Both the position numbers and the translations under genes were made by a program. A model generated the notes under the pieces. That model was not told the origin of the DNA and did not search any database. It saw only the letters and a list, made by a program, of their open reading frames with translations. Of a stretch of 64,000 bases of DNA, positions 1 to 7,369 are shown in pieces (the stretch's first letter is position 1; every line of letters starts with the position of its first letter). The DNA is from Loktanella sp. M215 (GTDB taxonomy: Bacteria > Pseudomonadota > Alphaproteobacteria > Rhodobacterales > Rhodobacteraceae): contig NZ_WMEA01000001.1 in the NCBI RefSeq assembly GCF_021735925.1, positions 533,501-597,500 of the forward strand, given 5' to 3'.

Positions 1-478
1 TCGTAAAGACCGACATCAGCGTCAGTCCCATCGCCGTGGCAAGCCCCACGTAAGGCACGAACGGCGCATCACCGTCCTGCACCGCGCGCAGGACGATGAC
101 ATTGAAGACAAACGTGCCAAGCAGCAGACCGAAACTGATCTGGGTGCCACGGTCGCGCATGAAATTGCCGATCAGGCGCGGGCCAAAGGTGTCGGCGGCA
201 AATGACACCGCAACGAGCGTCATCGAGAACATGACCCCCGCGACGCCAATCACGGCAGTGGCCAGCGTCGAAAGGGTATTGCTAGCACTGCTGGGATCAA
301 TCGCCGTCAACCGGTCCGGCAGATCGAAGGGCAGGACATCCGGATGCAGATCAATCGCGATGGCCCCGCGCCCCAGCAGCAGGCCGCCGATGACAAGCGT
401 CGACGGCCAGAACCAATAGCTGGACCGCGTTTCCTCGATGAGCTTGCGCAGCAGGGCGCGTGACCCGAAAAGCGCCAT
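1..478 (-). CDS. DUF2254 family membrane protein, C-terminus beyond the window
   Basis: Reading the minus strand from an ATG at 478 gives an open frame that runs off the left edge without a stop. The protein starts MALFGSRALLRK and has at least three hydrophobic segments. It contains the stretch FSMTLVAVSFAADTFGPRL followed by NFMRDRGTQISFGLLLGTFV, which is the recognisable core of DUF2254 predicted integral membrane proteins. Its role is unknown; the family is taken to be an inner-membrane protein. About 159 residues are visible, roughly a third of the usual family length, so the gene is cut by the window and is not shown to be broken. The downstream neighbour is outside the window. Confidence 0.75.
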   Translation of the reverse strand, partial: MALFGSRALLRKLIEETRSSYWFWPSTLVIGGLLLGRGAIAIDLHPDVLPFDLPDRLTAIDPSSASNTLSTLATAVIGVAGVMFSMTLVAVSFAADTFGPRLIGNFMRDRGTQISFGLLLGTFVFNVIVLRAVQDGDAPFVPYVGLATAMGLTLMSVFT

Positions 479-796
479 CTCAGTCACACCCTCTGAACAG
501 TGGAAGGGCATGCTGGCAGACCGGATCGGCCCCGCAGGTGGTGATCACATCAAGCCTGTGGTGCAGGCCAGAGCCCGTCCGTCTGGCGCCTACGAAAGCA
601 ATGAGCCGCAGCACAGTCCGATCCCCACAGCTATCCGTAACATACTGCCTCGTGGTTTGTGTCCGGTGCCGCGATGTCCGGCGCCGGTCGCAATCCTGCA
701 CCACATTCGGCCGATCCGTGTTCCATTGTCCACCTGCGAAAGCGTGATGGCACGACCATTCCGACCTCAGGCGCATTCTTTTCACGGTGCCGCATG

Positions 797-821
797 GGAA
801 CCGATCCGCGACATGCGGGTT
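797..821 (+). promoter_or_regulatory. Possible upstream EcfG-type promoter
   Basis: GGAAC at 797-801 and GTT at 819-821 are separated by 17 bases, the same spacing as the nepR promoter. It lies about 190 bases before the first recognisable gene, so it could be a second promoter for the HVA1-topoisomerase pair, drive an unseen small RNA, or be chance. The -10 element is GGTT, not the usual CGTT. Confidence 0.3.
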
Positions 822-953
822 GGTAGGACAGAAAGACACATGTCCCCGTGTCTTGTGTGACTGGCTGATCGGTGTTGTTCCCTCGGCACTTGGATCGGCC
901 AGTCGCCCCCCTCCCACCCTACCAAATGTTGAACGGTCGTAGGCGGCATCGCT

Positions 954-978
954 GGAACCGGTCGTCGTCAGGACAGTT
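954..978 (+). promoter_or_regulatory. Putative EcfG (general stress) promoter for HVA1-topoisomerase IB
   Basis: GGAAC at 954-958 and GTT at 976-978 with a 17-base gap match the consensus recognised by alphaproteobacterial EcfG sigma factors. Transcription would start near 985, leaving a leader of about 23 bases before the ATG at 1008. Inference from sequence only. Confidence 0.6.
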
Positions 979-1007
979 ATGGTCCAACACGATTTGGGGA
1001 AACAGCG

Positions 1008-1223
1008 ATGAGCAATTTCAACGAAGGCGACAGCGTGAAGTGGAGCTGGGGCAGCGGGTCCGCGAAAGGCGAAATAGTCAAGCGCTACACGCGCAAGACA
1101 ACCCTGACCATCAAGGGGACAGAGGTCACGCGTGACGCCAGCGAGGACGCGCCAGCATTCCGCATTCGCCAGGACGACGGCGACGAGGTGCTGAAATCCG
1201 TGACCGAGATCGAGGCCGCCTGA
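1008..1223 (+). CDS. Hypervirulence-associated (HVA1) Tudor-like domain protein, DUF2945
   Basis: This 71-residue protein has the DUF2945/HVA1 Tudor-like pattern: GDSVKWSWGSGSAKGEIV near the N-terminus, then KGTEVTRDASEDAPAFRI and a KSVTEIEAA end. The family is a small beta-barrel found in many proteobacteria near DNA-repair and stress genes; its molecular role is not settled. It is preceded by a GGGGAAA ribosome-binding site and a likely EcfG promoter. The stop codon abuts the ATG of the topoisomerase IB gene (TGAATG), so the two are almost certainly co-transcribed and translationally coupled. The pairing suggests a role with DNA under stress, which is inference. Confidence 0.8.
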   Translation: MSNFNEGDSVKWSWGSGSAKGEIVKRYTRKTTLTIKGTEVTRDASEDAPAFRIRQDDGDEVLKSVTEIEAA

Positions 1224-2231
1224 ATGGCATGCTCTGACATCGCCAAGGCTGCGGACCTTGTTTACTATCCTGACAGCGAGCCGGGGATCAGACGGCGCAG
1301 GGCAGGCCGTGGCTTCAGCTATACGGCAGCCGACGGCACCCGGATCGACGACACCGCAGAGCGTGACCGGATCGCCGCCATCGCCGTCCCACCGGCCTTC
1401 GAGGATGTCTGGATCTCGCCCTTGTTGCGCGGCCACCTGCAGGCGACGGGCCTCGATGATCGAGAGCGCAAGCAGTATCGCTATCACGCAGACTGGACCG
1501 AGCATCACGCACAGCTGAAATTCGAGAAACTGGCGGCCTTTGCCGAGAGTCTGCCGCAGCTTCGCCGGTGGATCGGCAGTCGGCTGCGCGGCCCCATCGG
1601 CGACCGGGATACGGCCGTCGCGGCGACGCTTGCCTTGATCGACCGCGCGTCGTTACGGGTCGGTCACAGTGTCTATACCGAGGAAAACGGCAGTTACGGC
1701 GCCACGACGATGCTGAATGCGCACGGTGATTTCACCGACGGCCGCGTGCGGTTGGCCTATATCGGCAAGGGAGGTGCCGAGATCGAGAAGGATTTCTACG
1801 CCCCGCGCCTCGCGGCCGTGCTGGAAGCCTGTCAGGACCTGCCAGGGGCAGAGATCATCACCTGGATGGATGACGCTGGACAGGCCCATGCCGTCCGGTC
1901 AGAGCAGATAAACGAGACGCTTCACACCCTGTGCGGGCCGGACATCACCGCCAAGACGATCCGGACTTGGAATGGGACGCTTGCCGCTTTTGGTGTGGCG
2001 CAGTCTGGCGACACCCTGACGATCAAGGCCATGGCAGAGGCGGCAGCCGAGGTGCTGCACAATACGCCGACTGTGGCCAGAAACAGCTATGTCCATCCGG
2101 CCGTCATTGCCTTGGCCGAGACGGACAGGGAGGCCGTGACCGAAAGGCTGCAAAATCTGTCGACAGCGCAAAGCCCTGCGGGGTTGCGTCAGGGCGAGGC
2201 AGATCTGATCGCCTTCCTGCGCAGCATGTGA
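1224..2231 (+). CDS. DNA topoisomerase IB (poxvirus/eukaryote-like)
   Basis: The protein (335 aa) relaxes supercoiled DNA by nicking one strand through a 3'-phosphotyrosine. Visible family landmarks are RKQYRYHADW at about residues 82-91, LRVG with Arg145, GKGG with Lys182, TIRTWNGT with Arg247, and the end motif NSYVHP where Tyr289 is the likely nucleophile. All catalytic residues of the type IB class are therefore present and the length is typical of bacterial members. It begins one base after the HVA1 stop, so it probably shares its EcfG-type promoter. Bacterial type IB enzymes are accessory, not essential, topoisomerases. Confidence 0.9.
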   Translation: MACSDIAKAADLVYYPDSEPGIRRRRAGRGFSYTAADGTRIDDTAERDRIAAIAVPPAFEDVWISPLLRGHLQATGLDDRERKQYRYHADWTEHHAQLKFEKLAAFAESLPQLRRWIGSRLRGPIGDRDTAVAATLALIDRASLRVGHSVYTEENGSYGATTMLNAHGDFTDGRVRLAYIGKGGAEIEKDFYAPRLAAVLEACQDLPGAEIITWMDDAGQAHAVRSEQINETLHTLCGPDITAKTIRTWNGTLAAFGVAQSGDTLTIKAMAEAAAEVLHNTPTVARNSYVHPAVIALAETDREAVTERLQNLSTAQSPAGLRQGEADLIAFLRSM

Positions 2232-2250
2232 AACGGCCGAAGTCCCGCCG

Positions 2251-2979
2251 TCACATCAAGGGTCGGCGGGGAACGAGATCCAGTTCGACCCTTGCGATCT
2301 CGGCAAGTTTGACCTTGTCGTTGATCGTCAGATGCCCATCCGACCAGTCGGCCAATTGCTGATCGCGCAACTTCGAAAGCGTCTTGTTGGTATGCACCAG
2401 TGACAGCCCAAGCGCGTCCGCCAGATCCTGCTGACGATACGGCAGGTTCATGCGGCGGTTCTGAACCAGCCCGATCGCTTCGGCGCGCACGAAAGTCCGC
2501 AACAAGGCCCACGACAGGGCCTCGAACGCGGAACGCTGACCGATCGAGGTCAGGGCTTCGCCCAGAAAGTGCTCTTCGACCGCTGCAAGCCAGGTGATGT
2601 CAAAGCCACGCTCTGGGTGCGATTTGAAGAAATTCCACAATTCCGACCGGTTGAAGACGCAGAGGGTCATCTTGGACGAGGCTTCGACGGAATGGGCCAT
2701 TTCGCCCATGACACCCGCCTGCAACCCGATGAAATCACCCGGAAAGACAAAGTTCACGACTTGGCGGCCACCGTCCATCGTCGTCTTGTATCGCAGCCCC
2801 ATCCCGCGCAACGCGGTAAACAGCTGTGGCGAATTCGAACCTTCGATCAGAACGGGGGTGCCAGCCTCGATCGTCAACTCACCAACTTTGAACCGCTGCA
2901 TCGCCAGCACGTCCTGTTCATTCATCGGTTTGAACAGGGAATGTCGGCGGAGCGGACACTGACTACACTTCGTCGCCAT
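2251..2979 (-). CDS. Crp/Fnr family transcriptional regulator
   Basis: The 242-residue protein starts MATKCSQCPLRRHSLF. The N-terminal half carries the cyclic-nucleotide-binding-like beta roll (GTPVLIEGSN, FVFPGDFIGLQAG, VFNRSELWNF). The C-terminal half is a Crp-type winged helix-turn-helix with LPYRQQDLADALGLSLVHTN as recognition region. Two N-terminal cysteines (CSQC) are visible but the full four-Cys Fnr iron-sulfur pattern is not, so oxygen sensing cannot be claimed. A longer TTG start at 2994 is possible; ATG at 2979 is preferred because GGGAAG precedes it. It lies convergent to the topoisomerase gene and next to phyR. The ligand is unknown. Confidence 0.85.
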   Translation of the reverse strand: MATKCSQCPLRRHSLFKPMNEQDVLAMQRFKVGELTIEAGTPVLIEGSNSPQLFTALRGMGLRYKTTMDGGRQVVNFVFPGDFIGLQAGVMGEMAHSVEASSKMTLCVFNRSELWNFFKSHPERGFDITWLAAVEEHFLGEALTSIGQRSAFEALSWALLRTFVRAEAIGLVQNRRMNLPYRQQDLADALGLSLVHTNKTLSKLRDQQLADWSDGHLTINDKVKLAEIARVELDLVPRRPLM

Positions 2980-3097
2980 GATGCTTCCCGACAATGACAG
3001 CCCTTTGACCCGGCTGTCTCATACTCAATGCAAAAGAGTGCGGACTGGTTCCGCCGCGCCCGGCGGGCGCGTTGCAAACACGCCGTTTCATCAGCGC

Positions 3098-3127
3098 GGG
3101 CGCGATCCTGACATCAGGATCGCGCCC
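3098..3127 (-). terminator. Hairpin terminator candidate after phyR
   Basis: A perfect 14-bp inverted repeat (3098-3111 with 3114-3127) sits a few bases beyond the phyR stop codon. It has no long T tract on the minus strand, so it is a hairpin of likely terminator function and not a textbook intrinsic terminator. Confidence 0.6.
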
Positions 3128-3133
3128 GTCAGA

Positions 3134-3949
3134 TCAGACGTTCAGTGTCTCAGTCGACGAGAAGAACATGGCCTGCGCCACGGCAGAGCGCACCTGATCC
3201 TCGGTATAGGGTTTGGCGATCAGGAACGCCGGTTCCGGTTTGTCACCGGTCAGCAGACGCTCTGGGAAGGCGGTGATGAAGATCACCGGCATGTCGCCGA
3301 ATTCCCCCAGTAATTCGTTGACGGCATCGATACCCGACGAATTATCGGCCAGCTGGATATCGGCGAGAATCAGATCGGGGCGTTCGGATTGTCCCAGCGT
3401 AATCGCACCGGCGTGGGTGCGCGCGATGCCCGTCACCTTGTGACCCATGTCGGACACCAGCGATTCCAGATCCATCGCGATGATCGCTTCATCCTCGATG
3501 ATCAGGATCCGGCCAGAAACGCTGTCCGCCATTTCACGGTGTGCGACATCGATCAGATGCACGACTTCGGATTCGTCGATCGACATGATGTCGGCGATTT
3601 CCGCGTGGCTGAATTCCTCGATGGTGTGCAGCAGAAGCGCCTCGCGCGTGTTGGCGGTCAGCTTTGCGAGGTGACGCTGTGCGGCCCCCTCGATGCCCAA
3701 CGGCAACTCGCCCGGATCGGAGGTATCGGTGCTGATCCACATCATGTGCAGCGTCTTGAACAGCGCGGATTTCGGCGAAATCTGTGTGTCAAAAATGCTG
3801 CGGTCTTCCAGAATCGCTTCGAGTGTGGCGGCGGCATAGGCGTCACCACTCGACTGCGTGCCCGTCAATGCCCGCGCGTAACGGCGCAGATAGGGCAGAT
3901 AGGTTCCGATTGCGGTGGTAATATCCTGCTGTGCAGTGCCGTTTGACAT
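3134..3949 (-). CDS. phyR: PhyR, response regulator and anti-anti-sigma factor
   Basis: PhyR switches on the general stress response: when phosphorylated, its sigma-like domain binds NepR and frees EcfG. The 271-residue protein has the diagnostic order, an EcfG-like sigma domain at about 1-140 (LRRYARALTG, then HAEIADIMSIDESEVVHLID) and a receiver domain at about 146-262. The acidic pair in ILIIEDE, the phosphoacceptor Asp197 in LADIQL and the Lys in AKPYTEDQ are present. It is divergent from nepR-ecfG with about 90 bases between the start codons, and that gap holds EcfG-type promoters for both directions, so positive feedback is likely. The upstream kinase is probably the one at 4766 or another HWE-type kinase. 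Confidence 0.95.
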   Translation of the reverse strand: MSNGTAQQDITTAIGTYLPYLRRYARALTGTQSSGDAYAAATLEAILEDRSIFDTQISPKSALFKTLHMMWISTDTSDPGELPLGIEGAAQRHLAKLTANTREALLLHTIEEFSHAEIADIMSIDESEVVHLIDVAHREMADSVSGRILIIEDEAIIAMDLESLVSDMGHKVTGIARTHAGAITLGQSERPDLILADIQLADNSSGIDAVNELLGEFGDMPVIFITAFPERLLTGDKPEPAFLIAKPYTEDQVRSAVAQAMFFSSTETLNV

Positions 3950-3979
3950 AGTCTTTTTTTCCTGTCTTTCCCTATCGCG

Positions 3980-4004
3980 GGAACCGAACGCGTATCGCCG
4001 CGTT
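3980..4004 (+). promoter_or_regulatory. EcfG promoter reading into nepR-ecfG
   Basis: GGAAC (3980-3984), 16 bases, then CGTT (4001-4004) matches the EcfG consensus exactly. Transcription would start near 4011, about 28 bases before the nepR ATG at 4039, which indicates autoregulation of the sigma factor operon. Confidence 0.85.
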
Positions 4005-4012
4005 TGGGTTCC
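3987..4012 (-). promoter_or_regulatory. EcfG promoter reading into phyR
   Basis: On the minus strand GGAAC (4012-4008) and CGTT (3990-3987) are separated by 17 bases. Transcription would start near 3980, about 30 bases before the phyR ATG. It overlaps the opposite-facing nepR promoter. Confidence 0.75.
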
Positions 4013-4038
4013 TCTAGGCCGAGTGTAGAATTTAGATA

Positions 4039-4215
4039 ATGGCAGGCGGGCAAATGTCCAACGATACCCCGAGCGAAAAGGCGCGTCATCAGATCGACGC
4101 CAATCTTAAGCGTGTCTTCCGTGAGCAGGAGCAGGCCGATTTGCCGGACCGTCTGAAGGAACTTTTGGCCAAGCTCAAGGAACAGGACTCGGCCGGTCAG
4201 GATGGAAAAGCATGA
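4039..4215 (+). CDS. nepR: NepR, anti-sigma factor of EcfG
   Basis: This 58-residue protein holds EcfG inactive in unstressed cells and is itself captured by phosphorylated PhyR. The family core is visible: HQIDANLKRVFREQEQADLP followed by DRLKELLAKLKEQ, two amphipathic helices. It is short enough to be missed by ORF callers but its position is decisive: it lies between the divergent phyR and ecfG, and its stop overlaps the ecfG start by ATGA (4212-4215), the canonical arrangement. An internal ATG at 4054 (MSNDTPSEK) is an alternative start. It is probably transcribed from the EcfG promoter at 3980-4004. Confidence 0.92.
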   Translation: MAGGQMSNDTPSEKARHQIDANLKRVFREQEQADLPDRLKELLAKLKEQDSAGQDGKA

Positions 4216-4766
4216 CCGCCGATCCGCGCGACGAACTTGTCAATCACCTGCCGGCCCTGCGTGCCTTTGCCATTTCGCTGACCCGGAACGGGTCAACGGC
4301 CGATGACATGGTGCAGGATACGGTCGTGAAGGCCTGGACCAACATCGAAAAATTTGAACCCGGCACGAACATGCGCGCCTGGTTGTTCACGATTTTGCGC
4401 AATACGTTCTATTCCAGCCGCCGCAAGGCCAAGCGGGAAGTGGCCGATGTTGATGGGATCTTTACAGAGAATATGGCCGAAAAGCCCGCCCATGACGGCC
4501 ATTTGCAGATGACCGACTTTCGTCACGCCTTTGCCAAGCTGCCAGACGAACAGCGGGAAACCCTGATCCTTGTCGGGGCGTCCGGCTTTTCCTATGAAGA
4601 GGCCGCCGCGATGTGTAACGTCGCTGTCGGAACGATCAAGAGCCGGGCAAACCGTGGTCGCAAGCGGCTCGCGGAATTGATGCACCTTGACGCCGATGGC
4701 CCCGTCGAACTGACGGACAAGGTCACAATCGCCGTGGTCGCCAACAACGGCAATTCGGCATTTTGA
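4212..4766 (+). CDS. ecfG: EcfG, general stress response sigma factor
   Basis: A 184-residue extracytoplasmic-function sigma factor of the EcfG (ECF15) group. Region 2 is seen in LPALRAFAISLTRNGSTADD, DTVVKAWTNIEKF and the MRAWLFTILRN stretch. Region 4 follows a short linker, with LPDEQRETLILVGASGFSYE and GTIKSRANRGRKRL as the -35 recognition helix. It directs RNA polymerase to GGAAC/CGTT promoters. It overlaps nepR by 4 bases and the downstream kinase by 1 base (TGATG), so all three are one operon. Matching promoter sequences occur in front of this operon, phyR and two other loci in this window. Confidence 0.95.
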   Translation: MTADPRDELVNHLPALRAFAISLTRNGSTADDMVQDTVVKAWTNIEKFEPGTNMRAWLFTILRNTFYSSRRKAKREVADVDGIFTENMAEKPAHDGHLQMTDFRHAFAKLPDEQRETLILVGASGFSYEEAAAMCNVAVGTIKSRANRGRKRLAELMHLDADGPVELTDKVTIAVVANNGNSAF

Positions 4767-6505
4767 TGTCGTCCGCGCCGGACGGAAAAGACGACCGCTG
4801 GCCGTTGTTGCAAAGCCTGCCGTTTCGGGTCGTGGCATTTCTGTCGCTGGCCTTGCTGCCGATCGGTCTGCTCGCGATCTGGCAGACCCAGAATCTGGAC
4901 GAGACGCTGCGCGCCCGGACGGCGCTGTCATTGGTGGCCCTGACAGAGCTTGCGATTTCAGGCGAGCGGCAGACCCTGCAACGGGCAATCGGTGCCGCAC
5001 GCAGCCAAGCGACAACCGTGGGGCTGACGTCCGATGACCCTGAAGCGTGCAGCGCCGCTTTTCGGGCTTTCCGGGATTCGGACCCCAGCATCAGCTTTGC
5101 CGGTGTTCTTCAGACATCGGGCATGATCGCCTGCTCGTCGGAAAGTGCACCGTTTTCGATCGGCACCGATGACCGCGCACGCGCGGTGGCCAGCAGCGCG
5201 GACACGGTCCTGAATACACGGCTGGGTGCCGAACCGGGTGAAAGCAACAGTGTCATTCTGTTGCAACCCATCGTGCGGGACGGGACGGTCGCCGGTCAAA
5301 TCGTGCTGGCTTTGCCGACCGACACATTGACCGGTATGCCCGACCTCGACAATTCCGCGCCGCCGCTGTCCCTTGTCATCTTTGACCGCAACGGCCAGAT
5401 CATAGCGTCGCAGGGCGAAGCGCCGGTCAATCCGGTCGTCGACCTGTCGCAAGAGGCTTTGCTGCGGCTGGGCGCCGACCCGTCGACCTTTGTCGGGCGC
5501 AACGCGGATGGCCAGCGGCGTGTCTTCGTCATGCTGACGCTGGTGCCCGGCCTTGCCTACGCCATGACCGGGTGGGCCCCGACCGAAGGCTTCCTCGCGA
5601 GCACCGCGATCACGCTGCCGTCGTTCTTTCTGCCCGCGCTGATGTGGCTGGCAAGCCTTCTGGTCGCGTATTTCGCCGTCCACCGTCTGGTGGTCAGCCC
5701 GGTCCAGGATCTGCGCAGCCGGATGCGCCGCTTTGCCGCTGACCGGGCGCTGCCGAAAGCCAAGAACACCGAAATGCTGCCGCAAGAGCTTTTCGACCTG
5801 GAACAGACCTTCGTCAACATGGCCTACGATCTGATCGACGATGAAGCCCGGATGGAAAACAGCCTGCGTGAAAAGAACGTGTTGCTGAAAGAAGTCCATC
5901 ACCGGGTCAAAAACAATCTGCAAATGATCTCGTCGATCATGAACATGCAGATCCGGACGGCCCAATCGGACGAAAGCCGTCATGCCCTGAAACGGCTGCA
6001 GGACCGTGTCCTTGGCCTCGCGACGGTGCATCGCTACATCTATCAATCCAAGGATCTGGCCCGCACCGAGGCGCGGCCTTTGATGGCCGATATCTGCGGC
6101 ACGCTTTTTGCCCAGCTTTCGGAAATCGGCAATGACATCGAACATGATCTGAAGGTCGATAATTTCCACCTGCTGCCGGATCAGGCCGTGCCCCTCGCTC
6201 TTCTGGTCGGTGAAGTCGGAACAAATGTGACCCAGCAACTGGGCGCGGCACCTCGGACGGATGGGGCCCAACGCTTTATGCGGTTCAGCCTGTTGATTGT
6301 TGCGCCGGGAATGGCGCAATTCCAGTGCAGCACATCGGCCGTTCTGTCTCAGGATCACAAAGGGAAGGGTGTCGGCCATCAGTTGATCCGAGCGTTTTCC
6401 GTCCAGTTGGGTGGCAAAGTCGAAACGGCTGAAACCGCCGACGGGCACACGGTCACGGTCGCTTTCCCGATCACGACGGACATTCCGGACCCCCTCGACT
6501 ATTGA
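4766..6505 (+). CDS. Membrane sensor histidine kinase (HisKA_2/HWE type) with a degenerate ATPase domain
   Basis: The protein (579 aa from the ATG; a TTG three bases earlier is possible) has a transmembrane segment at about 20-40, a periplasmic sensor region to about 280, a second membrane segment at about 285-310 and a HAMP-like linker. The phosphoacceptor box reads VHHRVKNNLQM with the histidine near 379, as in kinases feeding PhyR. The ATP-binding part is odd: the expected N-box is EVGTNVTQQLG, no DxGxG box is visible, and only a GKGVGHQLI lid remains. Co-operonic with ecfG, so it is probably the stress sensor, but it may act as a phosphatase or partner and not as an active kinase. The sensed signal is unknown. 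Confidence 0.8.
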   Translation: MSSAPDGKDDRWPLLQSLPFRVVAFLSLALLPIGLLAIWQTQNLDETLRARTALSLVALTELAISGERQTLQRAIGAARSQATTVGLTSDDPEACSAAFRAFRDSDPSISFAGVLQTSGMIACSSESAPFSIGTDDRARAVASSADTVLNTRLGAEPGESNSVILLQPIVRDGTVAGQIVLALPTDTLTGMPDLDNSAPPLSLVIFDRNGQIIASQGEAPVNPVVDLSQEALLRLGADPSTFVGRNADGQRRVFVMLTLVPGLAYAMTGWAPTEGFLASTAITLPSFFLPALMWLASLLVAYFAVHRLVVSPVQDLRSRMRRFAADRALPKAKNTEMLPQELFDLEQTFVNMAYDLIDDEARMENSLREKNVLLKEVHHRVKNNLQMISSIMNMQIRTAQSDESRHALKRLQDRVLGLATVHRYIYQSKDLARTEARPLMADICGTLFAQLSEIGNDIEHDLKVDNFHLLPDQAVPLALLVGEVGTNVTQQLGAAPRTDGAQRFMRFSLLIVAPGMAQFQCSTSAVLSQDHKGKGVGHQLIRAFSVQLGGKVETAETADGHTVTVAFPITTDIPDPLDY

Positions 6506-6565
6506 CGCTGCACCGCTGCAAATCAGCCACAGCACGAGGTTAGTGGTCGCAAGACGTCAAACCCG

Positions 6566-6591
6566 GGAACCGAATCCATCCAAGGCTCGTT
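6566..6591 (+). promoter_or_regulatory. EcfG-type promoter before a small membrane protein
   Basis: GGAAC (6566-6570), 17 bases, then CGTT (6588-6591). The predicted transcript would begin near 6598, just before the small ORF at 6619. Confidence 0.65.
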
Positions 6592-6618
6592 TGGTTACAA
6601 GCTAGGATGGAACTGACC

Positions 6619-6777
6619 ATGACCTTCGATGTATTTCTTGCCAGCATGGCCGCGATCGGCCTGGCGGCGCTTATGATCTTCCTCCTCACACGCAAGGGGG
6701 ATCCCTTTAGCGGGGGAACGCGGCAGTCCGTGCGGACCAACGACCGACGCCAACGGGACGACCGGAACCAAAGATAA
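6619..6777 (+). CDS. Small single-span membrane protein, probable stress-regulon member
   Basis: A 52-residue frame encodes MTFDVFLASMAAIGLAALMI, then FLLTRKGDPFSGG and a strongly basic, hydrophilic tail rich in Arg, Asp and Gln. One membrane helix (about residues 5-23) with the basic tail in the cytoplasm is predicted. I do not recognise a family. An ATG at 6607 would add four residues, but an AGGATGGA sequence is better spaced for the ATG at 6619. Support comes from a well-placed EcfG-type promoter, the hydrophobic helix and a strong terminator starting at its stop codon. It follows the stress kinase gene and probably belongs to the general stress regulon. Confidence 0.6.
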   Translation: MTFDVFLASMAAIGLAALMIFLLTRKGDPFSGGTRQSVRTNDRRQRDDRNQR

Positions 6778-6802
6778 AAGGCCCGCCAAAAGGCGGGCCT
6801 TT
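6777..6802. terminator. Bidirectional intrinsic terminator
   Basis: An 11-bp perfect stem (AAAGGCCCGCC with its complement) closes an AAAA loop and is A-rich before and T-rich after. It serves both the small plus-strand gene and the convergent mscL. Confidence 0.9.
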
Positions 6803-6810
6803 CAGTCTTT

Positions 6811-7239
6811 CTATTTGCGCAGCTGATCCCGGATTTCGATCAGGACGTCCAGTTCGGATGGACCGGTGTGGACATCAGGCGCGATATCATCCGGCCGCTC
6901 TGCCTGTGATTTGATGCTGTTGACGGCCTTGACCAGCATGAACACCACGAAGGCGATGATGAGGAAATTGATGCAGGCCGTGATGAAAGCACCGTAGGCA
7001 AACACGGCTGCACCGGCATCCCGCGCAATCTGCAGACCGGCATTATCCGGTACGGTGCCAGACAGTACGACGTACATGTTGCTGAAATCGACCCCGCCAA
7101 GGATCAGGCCAATGATCGGGTTGATCAGATCACCCACCAAAGACGTCACGATGGCCGTAAAGGCCGCGCCGATGATGATACCTACGGCAAGATCCATGAC
7201 ATTGCCCTTGGCAATGAAATCCTTAAATTCGTTCAGCAC
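6811..7239 (-). CDS. mscL: Large-conductance mechanosensitive channel MscL
   Basis: MscL is a homopentameric inner-membrane channel that opens under membrane tension to release solutes during hypo-osmotic shock. The protein has the family start [20 protein letters not shown], the first pore helix ([19 protein letters not shown]), a second helix ([18 protein letters not shown]) and the C-terminal helix ending in IRDQLRK. The start chosen is GTG at 7239 because GGGGGAC precedes it at ideal spacing and it gives 142 residues, close to the family length. A TTG at 7290 would add 17 unlikely residues. It converges on the small stress gene through a shared terminator. Confidence 0.93.
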   Translation of the reverse strand: MLNEFKDFIAKGNVMDLAVGIIIGAAFTAIVTSLVGDLINPIIGLILGGVDFSNMYVVLSGTVPDNAGLQIARDAGAAVFAYGAFITACINFLIIAFVVFMLVKAVNSIKSQAERPDDIAPDVHTGPSELDVLIEIRDQLRK

Positions 7240-7369
7240 GCTTTTGTCCCCCTGTGATTCAGACTGCGACGGTTTGCCGCTTTCCTGCAATGCGCGCCAC
7301 CTTTATCGCCTTTGTAGAAAAAAAGAAGCCGTTTCAACGCGCCACGCGCCCCAAAATGTGGACCATGCA

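Larger units (their letters stand above)
479..1007. other. Intergenic region with EcfG-type promoter matches
   Basis: No convincing gene is visible in these 529 bases. Open frames here look like composition-driven shadows. On the plus strand there are two GGAAC-N17-GTT matches to the EcfG sigma consensus, at 797-821 and 954-978; the second sits correctly for the gene at 1008. Confidence 0.5.

Noticed and set aside
480..1508. A 342-codon minus-strand frame across the HVA1 and topoisomerase genes
   Set aside because: Overlaps two well-supported genes and has no recognisable domain.
3010..3060. EcfG-like promoter for the Crp/Fnr gene (GGAAC on the minus strand near 3050)
   Set aside because: The base triplet at the -10 distance is CATT, not CGTT, so the match is incomplete.
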